Origin: Beijerinckiaceae bacterium
GTDB taxonomy: Bacteria > Pseudomonadota > Alphaproteobacteria > Rhizobiales > Beijerinckiaceae
Direction: 5' to 3'
DNA: 64,000 bases
Assembly: GCA_009773635.1 (NCBI GenBank)
Contig: WSYC01000002.1
Coordinates: 62,001 to 126,000, forward strand
The translations under genes and the position numbers were made by a program. The notes beneath the pieces are model-generated. The model was not told the origin of the DNA. It saw only the letters and a program-made list of their open reading frames with translations, and did not search any database. Below are positions 1-7,799 of the stretch, piece after piece (the stretch's first letter is position 1; the number at the start of each line of letters is the position of its first letter).

Positions 1-1549
1 TTTTTGACAATGCCTCCCGCAGGATTTCGTTCATATTTCTTCTGATCGTTCCTGCCATCTTGATGCCTGCCCGTCGTGCAAGTTTCTCAGAAATCGCAAG
101 GGCAGCAGCTATCCGAAGCAGAGGCTCTATCTCGTCAGCATCGGTTTGGGCGAATGTGACCATGAATGGATGGGCCATAGAAAGCCGGATTTCGATCGTC
201 TCGGGTTCACCGCCAGCGGCGCTCTGGTCGCTGATGGAAAGCCAATCGCCCTCGGCGGGATCATCCGAAAGTTCAATCTTGATGAGCCACGGCTCGCCTC
301 GATAATCAAACCGGAGTTCGCGAGTTGCAAGCGCGGTCTGTTTTTCCAAGGGATCGGTCTGCGTATCGACTGTGGGCTTGTCGCCGACTTCGGGCAACAC
401 CTCAGCAACTGCATCTGCGAGAGCGTCGCCAGTTCGCTGAAGGGCTTTCGTCGCAGCCTGGGTGCGATCCTTTTTTGAGGCCAAGGCTCGAAAGTTCTCA
501 CATTGCCGCAGCAACGGGAACTCATCGCTATCCAGATGCTCTTTCAACAAGTCGAGAAATGGCTCCTCATTTTCATCCCAGCGGAAGCCATCCTTTGTGT
601 GGCTGACGTCAAACCCGTCGAGGTGCAACTCGCCAAACAATCGAAGCCTTGCATAGCTACTGGAGCCGGCCGTCCCAAAAATGAGCGGCGGGCGATACCC
701 TTCTTCCCCACTCCCTTCAATTAGACGACCGCGGCGGAATAGGGCAAATCCCGAGCGCGCATAATTCCCTGGATCCCGCAAAGAAGCAAAGCCTTTGACA
801 GACAAGCCATCACCAAGGTCGAAATTGATCTCTCTTTTCCAAACACGCCTGTCTCCATCAGGGCTCTTATAGTATGGAGCATTCAGTATCGGAGGCTCCT
901 CATAAACTAATTTTTCCGTTCCAAACTTTAATTCCAGAACATCGCTCCTAAAAAGGACGCGATAAATGTCTGTGAGATGATCCTTTATCTTGCCAATTGA
1001 ACGTTTTACAGGGATATGATGAAGCTCTTCCAGGGCAATTTCTGTATAGTGGTCTTCAGCTCGGGCGGGTCTCTCCTCAATCTCCAATTCTTCAATCTCA
1101 TCCTGGACGATTTTTGCAATGTCAAATTTTACGGTGCGCTCGACTGTTTCGCCAAGTGCCTTGGTTCTGACTTGCCAACGCGGAGCAAACCAGCAGGCTG
1201 CGCTCTTCATGCCCATTCCGAACTCAGAAAGGCCACTTCGATCAGGTGGGACGACCGCAGGACGAAATGCCCTGGGGAATACGGTCTGAGTTATGCCAGC
1301 AGCATTGTCGCGGATCAGAATGCGACCGGGAGCCGAAGAATCGATCTCGATAGAGACCTTTAAGCGCCATTTCGGTCCGTGCAGTTGATGCAATTGCTCT
1401 TTGTGTTCGCTGTAGCTCTGGACGGCGTTGTCTACGAACTCAGCGAGCGCAAACCAAGGTTTGTAATTCAAATGACGAAGCACCGACAACACACTGACGC
1501 CCGGTCGAATGCTGACGCGGGTCATTTGTGCATTGATTTCACGCTGCAT
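1..1549 (-). CDS. GHKL (HSP90/MORC-like) ATPase of a restriction-modification locus, partial
   Basis: The reading frame is open from an ATG at 1549 to the left edge without a stop, so the C-terminus is missing (516 residues visible). The N-terminal region carries the GHKL ATP-binding motifs: EFVDNAVQS near residue 42 (N box), IRDNAAGI near residue 80 (G1) and SEFGMGMKSA near residue 105 (G2). This is the arrangement of HSP90, MutL and MORC ATPases. Its start overlaps the stop of the upstream C5-methyltransferase gene by 11 bp, so the two are translationally coupled. GHKL ATPases beside Dcm-type methylases are known from bacterial modification/conflict loci, often followed by Z1, PD-(D/E)XK or AIPR genes, which would lie off the left edge. 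The function is inferred as defence; the target is unknown. An alternative start is the ATG at residue 9. Confidence 0.8.
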   Translation of the reverse strand, partial: MQREINAQMTRVSIRPGVSVLSVLRHLNYKPWFALAEFVDNAVQSYSEHKEQLHQLHGPKWRLKVSIEIDSSAPGRILIRDNAAGITQTVFPRAFRPAVVPPDRSGLSEFGMGMKSAACWFAPRWQVRTKALGETVERTVKFDIAKIVQDEIEELEIEERPARAEDHYTEIALEELHHIPVKRSIGKIKDHLTDIYRVLFRSDVLELKFGTEKLVYEEPPILNAPYYKSPDGDRRVWKREINFDLGDGLSVKGFASLRDPGNYARSGFALFRRGRLIEGSGEEGYRPPLIFGTAGSSSYARLRLFGELHLDGFDVSHTKDGFRWDENEEPFLDLLKEHLDSDEFPLLRQCENFRALASKKDRTQAATKALQRTGDALADAVAEVLPEVGDKPTVDTQTDPLEKQTALATRELRFDYRGEPWLIKIELSDDPAEGDWLSISDQSAAGGEPETIEIRLSMAHPFMVTFAQTDADEIEPLLRIAAALAISEKLARRAGIKMAGTIRRNMNEILREALSK

Positions 1550-2900
1550 CAGCCATTTCTCTCTTGAATTTTGGAATTGGATCGCAAGGTGCCACCGTAG
1601 TCGATAAATGATCAGCATCGATCAATGCCGATGCTATCTCTTTCACGACAGTAACATTGACTGCGTTCCCAAGTGCCTTGAAGGCGGCACTTTTTGTTTT
1701 TGGAAGGTGCATCAAGTCACCCATGCTCTGGAGCCTGCTACACTCTCGTTCCGTCAGGAAGCGTCTTTCCCATCCGATAACCGGAACTTGACTAGCAGTC
1801 ATTGCGATCAGTGATGGAGCTCGTCGGGTCGACTTTATGCGAATACCGGACGCCCGAAACTGGATAACATGAGACCATATCGAGCGCGTTTCGCCCTTGC
1901 AGTTCCACTCGAGTTTCTGAAAACTTGGGGCAAAACTTTTAATGCGCGGAAGCCAAGGGTCTATAACCGCCTTATGTCGCTCATAGAACTGTCTGTTCTT
2001 TCTAATGAACTCTATCTTCCAATCCGGAAACTTCTTGTTTTCTTCGCGAGCATATGACGGAAGCGCTGCTTTGACTTGGTCCGCCAATTTCCACGAAAGG
2101 CTTTGGCCCAGCGCTCCATTGTAGCGCCCAAGTTTCCTGTAGCCAAAGCTTGATGGAGTGGCTTCAATGTAAGGATAGGTCGCACCAAATTCCATTGCCC
2201 ATATAGGCCAAGTTGGAAGCGGCTCATCTTTTGGCAAGGCATCTAACAGGGCCTGCCAAGCATCAATATATTCAACAAAATGAGGCTCTAGATAGCGTGC
2301 CTCGGAAGGCCTTTCATCAAGAACTGACTTTATCGAAAGAAACTCATCTTGATGACCTTTTGGCCATTTGAACCCTTGAAGTCCGCCCCGGCGCCCTACG
2401 ATAAATGCCCGCTCGCGAACTTGAGGGACGCCGAACATATCTGGCGACAATTTCTGTTCTGACACATCATAACCTGCACCAATTAGTAACTGTCGAATTC
2501 CTTGCCAAGTTTTACCGCTCTCATGACGCATGAGATTTGGGACATTTTCCATAATCAATAGGCGAGGTTTGTGATAATTAAGTATTTCGACAATGTATTT
2601 GATCAGATCACCCCATTTGGGGCAATCCAGACCTAATTGATCGCCTGCTTTTGAGTAATTTTGGCATGGGAATCCTGCACAAAGTATATCATGTTGAGGT
2701 ATGGAAGATGGGCTTGCCGTTCTAATATCGAGGTGGGGCTTAATACCAAAATTCAATTCGTAGATCGAAGCAAGTTGAGGATCTACTTCGCAGGCAAAGA
2801 CGCACTGATGCTTAAGCGAGGAAAGCGCCTGATGGAATCCTCCTAAGCCTGCGAATAGATCGATAAAGCGAAGCTTTGGTGCTTCTTCAGTTTGTATCAT
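1539..2900 (-). CDS. DNA (cytosine-5-)-methyltransferase
   Basis: This 453-residue protein methylates cytosine C5 in DNA using S-adenosylmethionine. Visible motifs are motif I DLFAGLGGF near residue 14, motif IV GFPCQNYSKAG with the catalytic Cys near residue 77, motif VI MENVPNL near 117, motif VIII QVRER near 160, and motif X GNAVNVTV near 412. The long stretch from about residue 190 to 365 is the target-recognition region and gives no hint of the sequence recognised. It is coupled by an 11-bp overlap to the GHKL ATPase downstream. It is probably the modification half of a restriction system carried as cargo by element 1; no nuclease is visible in the window. Its base composition is lower in GC than the backbone, consistent with transfer. 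Confidence 0.93.
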   Translation of the reverse strand: MIQTEEAPKLRFIDLFAGLGGFHQALSSLKHQCVFACEVDPQLASIYELNFGIKPHLDIRTASPSSIPQHDILCAGFPCQNYSKAGDQLGLDCPKWGDLIKYIVEILNYHKPRLLIMENVPNLMRHESGKTWQGIRQLLIGAGYDVSEQKLSPDMFGVPQVRERAFIVGRRGGLQGFKWPKGHQDEFLSIKSVLDERPSEARYLEPHFVEYIDAWQALLDALPKDEPLPTWPIWAMEFGATYPYIEATPSSFGYRKLGRYNGALGQSLSWKLADQVKAALPSYAREENKKFPDWKIEFIRKNRQFYERHKAVIDPWLPRIKSFAPSFQKLEWNCKGETRSIWSHVIQFRASGIRIKSTRRAPSLIAMTASQVPVIGWERRFLTERECSRLQSMGDLMHLPKTKSAAFKALGNAVNVTVVKEIASALIDADHLSTTVAPCDPIPKFKREMADAA

Positions 2901-3032
2901 GCCTCAAGCCTTTTAGTTGAATAAAGACTTCGGGCAACTCCAAGCATGACTGCGCCGCATTTCCTTGTGGAATCAATATTTGGGCGCAATAGTCATCCAT
3001 CTGGGGCCTTTGTAAAGTGCTGGGGGGCTTTT

Positions 3033-3356
3033 TCAGTCTTCCATTTTCGACGAGAGATGGTCTTTGGTGTCGAAAGCAGGTGCCTCTAGAAGGAGATGGC
3101 TTGAAACTCGCTTCAGGAAACGGTTGTGCCGGCCGTCCGGCGCAAAGCGCGCCGCGAGCATGTGGTCGCCGATGACTCGGAATGCCTCGTCGCCGTATTG
3201 CTGCCTGTACCGCTCCGCGGCCCGCCTCACGTCGGCGTCACTCGGCTCGCGTCGCCGGTCCCACCGCTCGAAGGCGAGGATCAGCAACCCGCCGATGATC
3301 GCAGCGCCGTACCAGGTCGCTATCCCCTTGTAGAGCCACTCGATAACCGTCGACAT
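3033..3356 (-). CDS. Small single-pass membrane protein divergent from XRE regulator
   Basis: This 107-residue protein of unknown function has one hydrophobic segment at about residues 15-29 (WYGAAIIGGLLILAF) followed by a charged cytoplasmic tail. A run of G just upstream of the ATG can serve as ribosome binding site. It is transcribed divergently from an XRE repressor-like gene, with a perfect palindrome between them. Element 2 has a counterpart with the same plan at 50264-50587 (one membrane segment, charged tail of similar length, divergent XRE gene) and a decayed third copy at 51095-51353. The pairing suggests a repressor-controlled membrane effector or a switch, but no activity can be assigned. 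Confidence 0.65.
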   Translation of the reverse strand: MSTVIEWLYKGIATWYGAAIIGGLLILAFERWDRRREPSDADVRRAAERYRQQYGDEAFRVIGDHMLAARFAPDGRHNRFLKRVSSHLLLEAPAFDTKDHLSSKMED

Positions 3357-3377
3357 TCGTCGCTCCCCCCCTTTTTC

Positions 3378-3395
3378 TGTCGATTATAATCGACA
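3378..3395. promoter_or_regulatory. 18-bp perfect palindrome, likely XRE operator
   Basis: TGTCGATTATAATCGACA is a perfect dyad in the 111-bp gap between the divergent membrane-protein gene (start 3356) and the XRE gene (start 3468). Its location and symmetry fit an operator for the XRE protein controlling both promoters. The binding itself is inferred. Confidence 0.65.
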
Positions 3396-3467
3396 AAATC
3401 GGAAGTGCAGCGGAATTGTGACGATGAGTCCGTGGACGATCCGGCCACATCGCGGCGCACTGCCGCC

Positions 3468-3695
3468 ATGGTCGATTACCGGAAAGTCCTGGCTGAGAAC
3501 GTGAAGGCGGCGCGCAAGGCGCTCGACATCTCGCAGGAGTCGCTTGCCCTGGAGGCGAAGATCGACCGGACCTACGTTAGCGGCATCGAGCGCGGCCGGC
3601 GCAACCCGTCGCTGACCATGATTGCCAAGCTGGCCGAGCACCTGAACACGACACCGGCCGCACTGCTCACGCCGGCTAATCCGGCAAAATCCTAG
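3468..3695 (+). CDS. XRE-family helix-turn-helix transcriptional regulator
   Basis: This 75-residue regulator is almost entirely one HTH_XRE domain. The recognition region is ISQESLALEAKIDRTYVSGI at residues 20-39, followed by ERGRRNPSLTMIAKLAEHLN. The ATG at 3468 is chosen because the domain begins directly after it; an upstream GTG at 3405 would add 21 residues without domain content. It probably represses itself and the divergent membrane protein through the palindrome at 3378-3395. Its 3' end overlaps the convergent head/tail-like gene by 20 bp, which leaves no room for a terminator between them. Confidence 0.85.
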   Translation: MVDYRKVLAENVKAARKALDISQESLALEAKIDRTYVSGIERGRRNPSLTMIAKLAEHLNTTPAALLTPANPAKS

Positions 3696-4116
3696 ACCGG
3701 CGGATATTCCCGAGGCCGGCGAGCACGGCGAGCCGCGCGAAATCGGCGGGAGCCTGCTTCGAGTGGCCGTCGTTGAGCGCGCCGATGTGCGGCGCGTTGT
3801 TGGTAATGTGGACCTCGCGGTTCTTCGTCACGTCGAAGTCCTCGATCGCAGGCTCGCACGCGGACATGGCCGCGGCCGAGTTCGCGTCGCCGGTGCTGCC
3901 CTTTACACCGGGAATGCGCGCCGGGAGAACCCCGAGCGGCGCGGCGTCGAGGCCGGTCTGCCAGTTCGAGCGGGCCAAGCCGGTATCGACCGGCGTGGCC
4001 TTGATCGCGGCCCGCGCGACCTCCCTGGACACGTCCTGGACGGCGCGCTCCGCGTTGGCCTCCACGGCGACCGCGATGCGGCTCATCCTCTTGGCGAAGT
4101 CGTCGAGGCTGCCCAT
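3676..4116 (-). CDS. HK97 gp10-like phage head-tail/minor tail protein
   Basis: The 146-residue product contains the hallmark segment KATPVDTGLARSNW at residues 39-52, typical of the HK97-gp10 family of phage head-closure or tail-completion proteins. The start ATG at 4116 shares one base with the stop of the upstream gene (TGATG), so they are coupled; a longer reading to 4410 overlaps that gene out of frame and is rejected. It is the last gene of the element's long leftward operon. Element 2 lacks a counterpart at the matching place. A lone gp10-like protein without portal or capsid genes suggests satellite use or a remnant of a phage. Confidence 0.7.
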   Translation of the reverse strand: MGSLDDFAKRMSRIAVAVEANAERAVQDVSREVARAAIKATPVDTGLARSNWQTGLDAAPLGVLPARIPGVKGSTGDANSAAAMSACEPAIEDFDVTKNREVHITNNAPHIGALNDGHSKQAPADFARLAVLAGLGNIRRSRILPD

Positions 4117-4481
4117 CAGTGCTTCACCTTCGTCATGCTGCGCTCGGTGTCGCGCTTGAACTGTACCCGGTAGGCGAACAGCACCGTGATCATGTCGCCG
4201 TCCGTCATGAGCGCCCGGAGGTCCTTGTCGATCTTGGGCCCGTGGATGTCGTTGAGCCACTTTCCCCTGACCCAGATGAAGGGATAGGCGTCGGGCGGGA
4301 ATGTCGGTATCTCGACGCGGTAGTAGCCCAGGCGAACAAGGTCCCGCTCGGTCTCCTCTATGAGCTGCCCCCGCGACGAGATACGGAAGTCGATCCCGCG
4401 CAGGGCCCAAACGTCAAGCGGCTGGACCACTTGCCAGCCGGCGAGGAGGCATTGCAGCCCGTCGGGAGCCTTGAACGCCAT
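4116..4481 (-). CDS. Hypothetical phage-type protein, 121 aa
   Basis: I do not recognise the family. The protein is soluble and mixed in character, with a run WVRGKWLNDIHGPKIDKDLR near residues 71-90. It follows the 90-residue gene by 3 bp, is preceded by a GAGGGGGACC ribosome binding site, and its stop overlaps the start of the gp10-like gene. The element 2 protein at 49938-50267 appears related: both have an L..(L/F)GY.R.E segment followed by W.R..(K/R)W and D.DL.A. Position beside a gp10-like gene suggests a structural or packaging role, which is inference. Confidence 0.6.
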   Translation of the reverse strand: MAFKAPDGLQCLLAGWQVVQPLDVWALRGIDFRISSRGQLIEETERDLVRLGYYRVEIPTFPPDAYPFIWVRGKWLNDIHGPKIDKDLRALMTDGDMITVLFAYRVQFKRDTERSMTKVKH

Positions 4482-4484
4482 CGG

Positions 4485-4757
4485 TCAGGTCCCCCTCAGA
4501 TAGGAACCGCCACGGTCAAGGTTCGGCCAGACTGACTGCGTACGCGCGCCGACCGGCAGCCCGGAGGCAAAGACGGCAGGCTGCGCGGCGGTGGACACGT
4601 CGACGACGTTCCAGCCGGCGAGCGCACCGGGCTCGCCAAGCAGCGTCTCGGCTACTGTGCGCGCGGCCGCGGGCGTGGCCCCAAAGGCGACCGCGAAGTT
4701 GAGCTGGTCCCCGCGGCGCTGTTCTTCGCGCGATGGGAAAATGGCGTAGGTCGGCAT
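4485..4757 (-). CDS. Hypothetical phage-type protein, 90 aa
   Basis: The start at 4757 is set by a strong AAGGAG site seven bases upstream. The family is not recognised. The C-terminal segment GARTQSVWPNLDRGGSYLRGT is nearly identical to a translated remnant in element 2 (GARAQSTWPNLDRGGSYMRGT, near 49870-49937), where the rest of the gene has been deleted. That conservation at protein level indicates the gene was under selection. It lies 4 bp after the coiled-coil gene in one operon. Confidence 0.6.
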   Translation of the reverse strand: MPTYAIFPSREEQRRGDQLNFAVAFGATPAAARTVAETLLGEPGALAGWNVVDVSTAAQPAVFASGLPVGARTQSVWPNLDRGGSYLRGT

Positions 4758-4761
4758 CTCG

Positions 4762-5505
4762 TCACTCCTTGTCGGTCGGTTCTTCGGGCAACTCGGGCGC
4801 GCTAAGCGCGAGCCGGTCACGGGCCATCAGCGCCACGCCTATCGCGCCGGCACCGTTCGCACGGCCGGTGTCGAAGGCGCGGTCGTCGTTCATCGCGCGC
4901 TGGGCGATTTCGGCCACCTCCATCACGGCGGCCTGCACGGCGCGGTACTCGTCGCCGACGAGAAGGTCTGCAAGCTCGTGCGGCGAGAACGGCCGCGACG
5001 CGTGGGGGATGCGCCCGACGCGAGCCGCAAGGACGGCGCCGAGTTCCTTGTCTTTCGCAGAGACGGCAAGCGCGGCGAGGCTCGCGAGCTCAGCGTCGCC
5101 GGAGTGCTCGACCTGCTGCATGAGGCGGCTGCGGCGCTCACTGCCGAGCCTCTCGCGGGCGAGAATCTGCACGGGGCTGGAATAGTGAGCGCGGGCGTCC
5201 TCGACGGTGCGCCGGAGCGCGTCGAGGTCGCGGAGACGGGCGTTGCGCGCATCGGCGCTGGATCGCTTTAGATCAGCGCGAAGGCCGGAGGAGGCGCGCT
5301 CGACCACCTGCATGCGCTGCGCGGTGGATAGGTCGGAGAGCGTGGATTCCAGCTCTTTTCGGCGGCTGTCCACGCGTCCGTTGAGGTCAGCGAGCAGCCT
5401 GCGGTGCTGATCGCCGAAGTCGCGTGCCCGAGTGAGCGCGTCCCTCAGGTCCGTCACGGACCGCCAGGGTTTCGTCAATGTCGGGCGGGCCTTTTTGGTT
5501 GCCAT
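4762..5505 (-). CDS. Coiled-coil protein of the element operon, 247 aa
   Basis: A highly charged, helix-rich protein; residues 25-105 look like a coiled coil, and LGSERRSRLMQQVE near residues 120-133 is conserved in the element 2 homologue at 49434-49936. It starts after a GGAGGATTACC ribosome binding site. No enzymatic motif is visible. In phages, proteins of this character at this position may be scaffold-like or head-associated, but nothing here proves it. The element 2 copy is truncated by a deletion after about residue 145, which suggests the C-terminal half is dispensable there or that element is decaying. Confidence 0.6.
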   Translation of the reverse strand: MATKKARPTLTKPWRSVTDLRDALTRARDFGDQHRRLLADLNGRVDSRRKELESTLSDLSTAQRMQVVERASSGLRADLKRSSADARNARLRDLDALRRTVEDARAHYSSPVQILARERLGSERRSRLMQQVEHSGDAELASLAALAVSAKDKELGAVLAARVGRIPHASRPFSPHELADLLVGDEYRAVQAAVMEVAEIAQRAMNDDRAFDTGRANGAGAIGVALMARDRLALSAPELPEEPTDKE

Positions 5506-5688
5506 GGTAATCCTCCATCATCGTGAGCATCACGCCCACGAGGCCGGAAGGCCTCGGCGCGGGACACAGCCCGCATAGGCGTCCACCCCCATCGGGATGA
5601 CTGGACCGGCCCATCGGCCGTTCCGTAGACGTTCTCAGCATGACGCGAAGGCGCGATGTGTCGGACCAGCATTTTTAATGGGAGGGAT

Positions 5689-5916
5689 TTACAGGGCAGT
5701 GTGTCGAAACATCTTTCTCCACTTCTTGTTGTATTCCTTCGCCATCTCGTTCGCCATGACATCAAGCATTGGATAACCAATTCCCTCCTTCTGCTCTATT
5801 ATGCAAAGACATCGCCACGCTGTCGCCTTTGCCAGATGTAAAATTGGCGACGACGACGATGCATTAAAGCGGTCGAGGTCGGCTTTTGTCGGCTTGATGG
5901 AAATGCTCGTCTTCAT
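5689..5916 (-). CDS. Small hypothetical protein, 75 aa
   Basis: The start ATG at 5916 lies 10 bp after the stop of the previous gene; a longer frame starting at 6090 overlaps that gene and is rejected. The protein begins MKTSISIKPTKADLDRF and ends in a basic amphipathic stretch (KEYNKKWRKMF). Codon use is less GC-biased than in neighbours. No family is recognised and element 2 has no clear equivalent. About 180 bp without a gene follow before the coiled-coil gene. Confidence 0.5.
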   Translation of the reverse strand: MKTSISIKPTKADLDRFNASSSSPILHLAKATAWRCLCIIEQKEGIGYPMLDVMANEMAKEYNKKWRKMFRHTAL

Positions 5917-5926
5917 GACATGCCCG

Positions 5927-6364
5927 TCACGCCGCGTTGGCGAGGCGCTTCTGCACTTCCGCCTCGGTCTCCGCTGCCCGCTTGGCGGCAATGTTCGACG
6001 CGCGCTTGATCCGGGCCTTCTCCGCACGCTCGGCAGCCTTGGCATTATTCTCTTTGCCCTGCCGCAGACTCTCTTCACGTTCAGGGGCAATGAGGCCGTA
6101 GTTTTCGATTGCCCAGTCGCAAAGGTAACCCTCGTCGACGACCGCTACAGTCAGTTCAAGCAGCAAACCCCACCCCTGCAGCTTATCGTCGACTGCCTCC
6201 ATGTACGCAATTACGCCGGCAGCCAGGATCGCTGCTTCAAAGCGTTCAAAGTCCTGGTCTGGGCGGAGAACGTCACCCCCCAACGCCTTCAGCGCCCGGT
6301 CAATGTGATCGGCAGTGATATCAACCTTTGGCAGGCCATTCCAAACATCGGGTTTGTTGTGCAT
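5927..6364 (-). CDS. Hypothetical protein with charged helical tail, 145 aa
   Basis: The start at 6364 is supported by a strong AAGGAGAG site just upstream. Residues 1-95 form an acidic, probably globular region; residues 100-145 are a lysine, glutamate and alanine-rich helix (EREESLRQGKENNAKAAERA and on). The gene sits directly behind a 120-bp AT-rich region full of dyads (6431-6551), so it probably has its own regulated promoter. In the matching place element 2 has an unrelated 113-residue protein (48938-49279), so this slot appears to vary between elements. Confidence 0.55.
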   Translation of the reverse strand: MHNKPDVWNGLPKVDITADHIDRALKALGGDVLRPDQDFERFEAAILAAGVIAYMEAVDDKLQGWGLLLELTVAVVDEGYLCDWAIENYGLIAPEREESLRQGKENNAKAAERAEKARIKRASNIAAKRAAETEAEVQKRLANAA

Positions 6365-6430
6365 TTGATCTCTCCTTACATTGCATGACTCATCTGCAAC
6401 AATCTGGAGAGTTTTATAATCGAATTTCAA

Positions 6431-6551
6431 AGTAAATAGTATTTTTTGATTTGTAAATACTATTCATAATTGGTCATGACCAATTTCGTTTTTGGTCTAG
6501 ACCCTGTATAAACATCTGTGATGAATCACGTTTAAGGAGCATACAGTCTGA
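6431..6551. promoter_or_regulatory. AT-rich regulatory region with several dyads
   Basis: This gene-free stretch ahead of the 5927-6364 gene is sharply richer in A and T than its surroundings. It holds a perfect 18-bp palindrome AATTGGTCATGACCAATT at 6468-6485, the 10-bp palindrome GGTCTAGACC at 6494-6503, an imperfect dyad AAATAGTATTT/AAATACTATTC at 6434-6465, and GTGAT/ATCAC at 6520-6531. Likely a promoter with operators for one or more regulators. Confidence 0.5.
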
Positions 6552-6803
6552 TCAGAAACCTTGCATCGGAAACGCGGGGCGCAGTCCTTCCGCATGTTCC
6601 CGTGCCATCGCTTCCCAGAGCGACTCGGGAAAAGGCTGCAAGGTCCAGAACCCGGCGCCGGTCGGCCGACCGTGACGGCCCACCAGCGCGTCGCCGCCGC
6701 CTTCCAACATGACGACGCCCGGCGCAGTCGCCTCCAGGCAGCGCGCCAAATCTTCGGCGGCGCGGAGATCGCGCAGCGTGTCAGTCAAGGAGCGCGAGGT
6801 CAT
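6552..6803 (-). CDS. Small conserved element protein (GRPTGAxFW...PESLWE), 83 aa
   Basis: The start ATG at 6803 overlaps the 3' end of the terminase-small-like gene by 23 bp. The element 2 counterpart at 48584-48844 has the same overlap (26 bp). The two proteins share G(R/K)PTGA.FW..QP.PESLWE.MA.EH in the C-terminal half, clear homology despite otherwise diverged sequence. The function is unknown. Tight coupling to a terminase-small-like gene suggests a partner in DNA recognition or packaging, by inference only. Confidence 0.7.
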   Translation of the reverse strand: MTSRSLTDTLRDLRAAEDLARCLEATAPGVVMLEGGGDALVGRHGRPTGAGFWTLQPFPESLWEAMAREHAEGLRPAFPMQGF

Positions 6804-7299
6804 GCGTCTGCACCTCCAATGCCACGTCACCCGCCACCTCCTGATACTTTTCCAAAAGGGCGATCAGCGCCGTCCGATCCTCAGAGGGCATGCGCCCGAT
6901 CACCATCGGGTCAAGGCCGCCGCCCTGACCGTTGCCGCCCGACATCTGAAGGAACTGGCCGAGGCGTTCAGGCCACCGCAGCCGGAGCAGCACCTCCGTT
7001 AGCCGATCCGAGGGCCGCACCTCGTCAAACGAGCGCGTGAACGCGTGCCCGAGAACGGCGTTGAAGGCGTCGTCCATCGCCACGGCATAGCGGTGCCGGA
7101 ACTCGGGGTCGCGGCGCCGGTGGTCGTGGATCGTCGAGGCGCCGATGCCGACGGCCTCGGCTGCCTGTTTCGGCGAGCCGGTCTTCGAGATGATCTCAAG
7201 CACGACGTCCTCCACCTCCTTCGACCAGCGCCGGTCCATCTCGGGCCTGCGCCGAGCCGGATCGAAACGCTGCACCGCCTCCTGCTTTCTGTCTGCCAT
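6781..7299 (-). CDS. Terminase small subunit-like HTH protein
   Basis: The 172-residue protein has an N-terminal HTH (TGSPKQAAEAVGIGASTIHD at about residues 40-59) followed by RRRDPEFRHRYAVAMDDAF and ERLGQFLQ, the layout of phage terminase small subunits that recognise the packaging site. The start at 7299 follows a GGAGGA ribosome binding site; an in-frame extension to 7434 lacks conserved sequence. The element 2 homologue (48103-48609) is strongly similar through the HTH and the EVxPSDRLxEVLLxxRWPERL segment. No large terminase is present in either element, as expected if they redirect a helper phage's motor. A plain transcription regulator is the alternative. Confidence 0.72.
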   Translation of the reverse strand: MADRKQEAVQRFDPARRRPEMDRRWSKEVEDVVLEIISKTGSPKQAAEAVGIGASTIHDHRRRDPEFRHRYAVAMDDAFNAVLGHAFTRSFDEVRPSDRLTEVLLRLRWPERLGQFLQMSGGNGQGGGLDPMVIGRMPSEDRTALIALLEKYQEVAGDVALEVQTHDLALLD

Positions 7300-7361
7300 G
7301 GCCAATCCTCCAAAACTCACGGCTATGCTGCCTGCCGTGTGACGACCGGCACACCATCGAT

Positions 7362-7493
7362 CTACGGGCCCGTCCCTGGGACACCTCGCGATTTCGGCAA
7401 GCGGGCTTCCTGCGGTGGGGAGGTCACGGGGCACACGGAGGCCTCATGGGCCGGCCTCGCTCTCCAGGGGAAGTGGGTTGTTCCCTGGGCCAT
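7362..7493 (-). CDS. Candidate small conserved protein upstream of the terminase-like gene, 43 aa
   Basis: The ATG at 7493 opens a short frame beginning MAQGTTHFPWRARP. At the same place in element 2 a short frame contains ETTDFPWLGGTGPEGFYVP. The DNA around both (CAACC.ACTTCCC.TGG) is recognisably similar although flanking intergenic DNA is not. Conservation at this spot suggests a small protein or a conserved DNA/RNA site; I cannot decide which. The rest of 7500-7799 shows nothing recognisable. Confidence 0.35.
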   Translation of the reverse strand: MAQGTTHFPWRARPAHEASVCPVTSPPQEARLPKSRGVPGTGP

Positions 7494-7799
7494 GATCGGG
7501 CCTGGAGTCGGGCCGGGAAAAAGGCACCCTCCAAGCGCTTGCAATGCTTGGTCTATTTGGCTCAAAAGAGGTGCGTCAGACTGATGATCCCTTGTGTCTG
7601 CCACCGGCTGAGGCAGGGCGGCACCGTCAGAGGGGCGCTTATGCTCACGTGTTGGCCACCGTGGCAGGGAGGCGCTCTGCCTGCTCAAGCGATGCCTTTC
7701 TCGCGCGCGAGGCGCCACGGGGCGCGAAACTCGGCATGGAGGCACTACGCCGGCAGTGCATGAGGCAGTGCACGGGACACGCGGTCGCCGTCTACCAGG

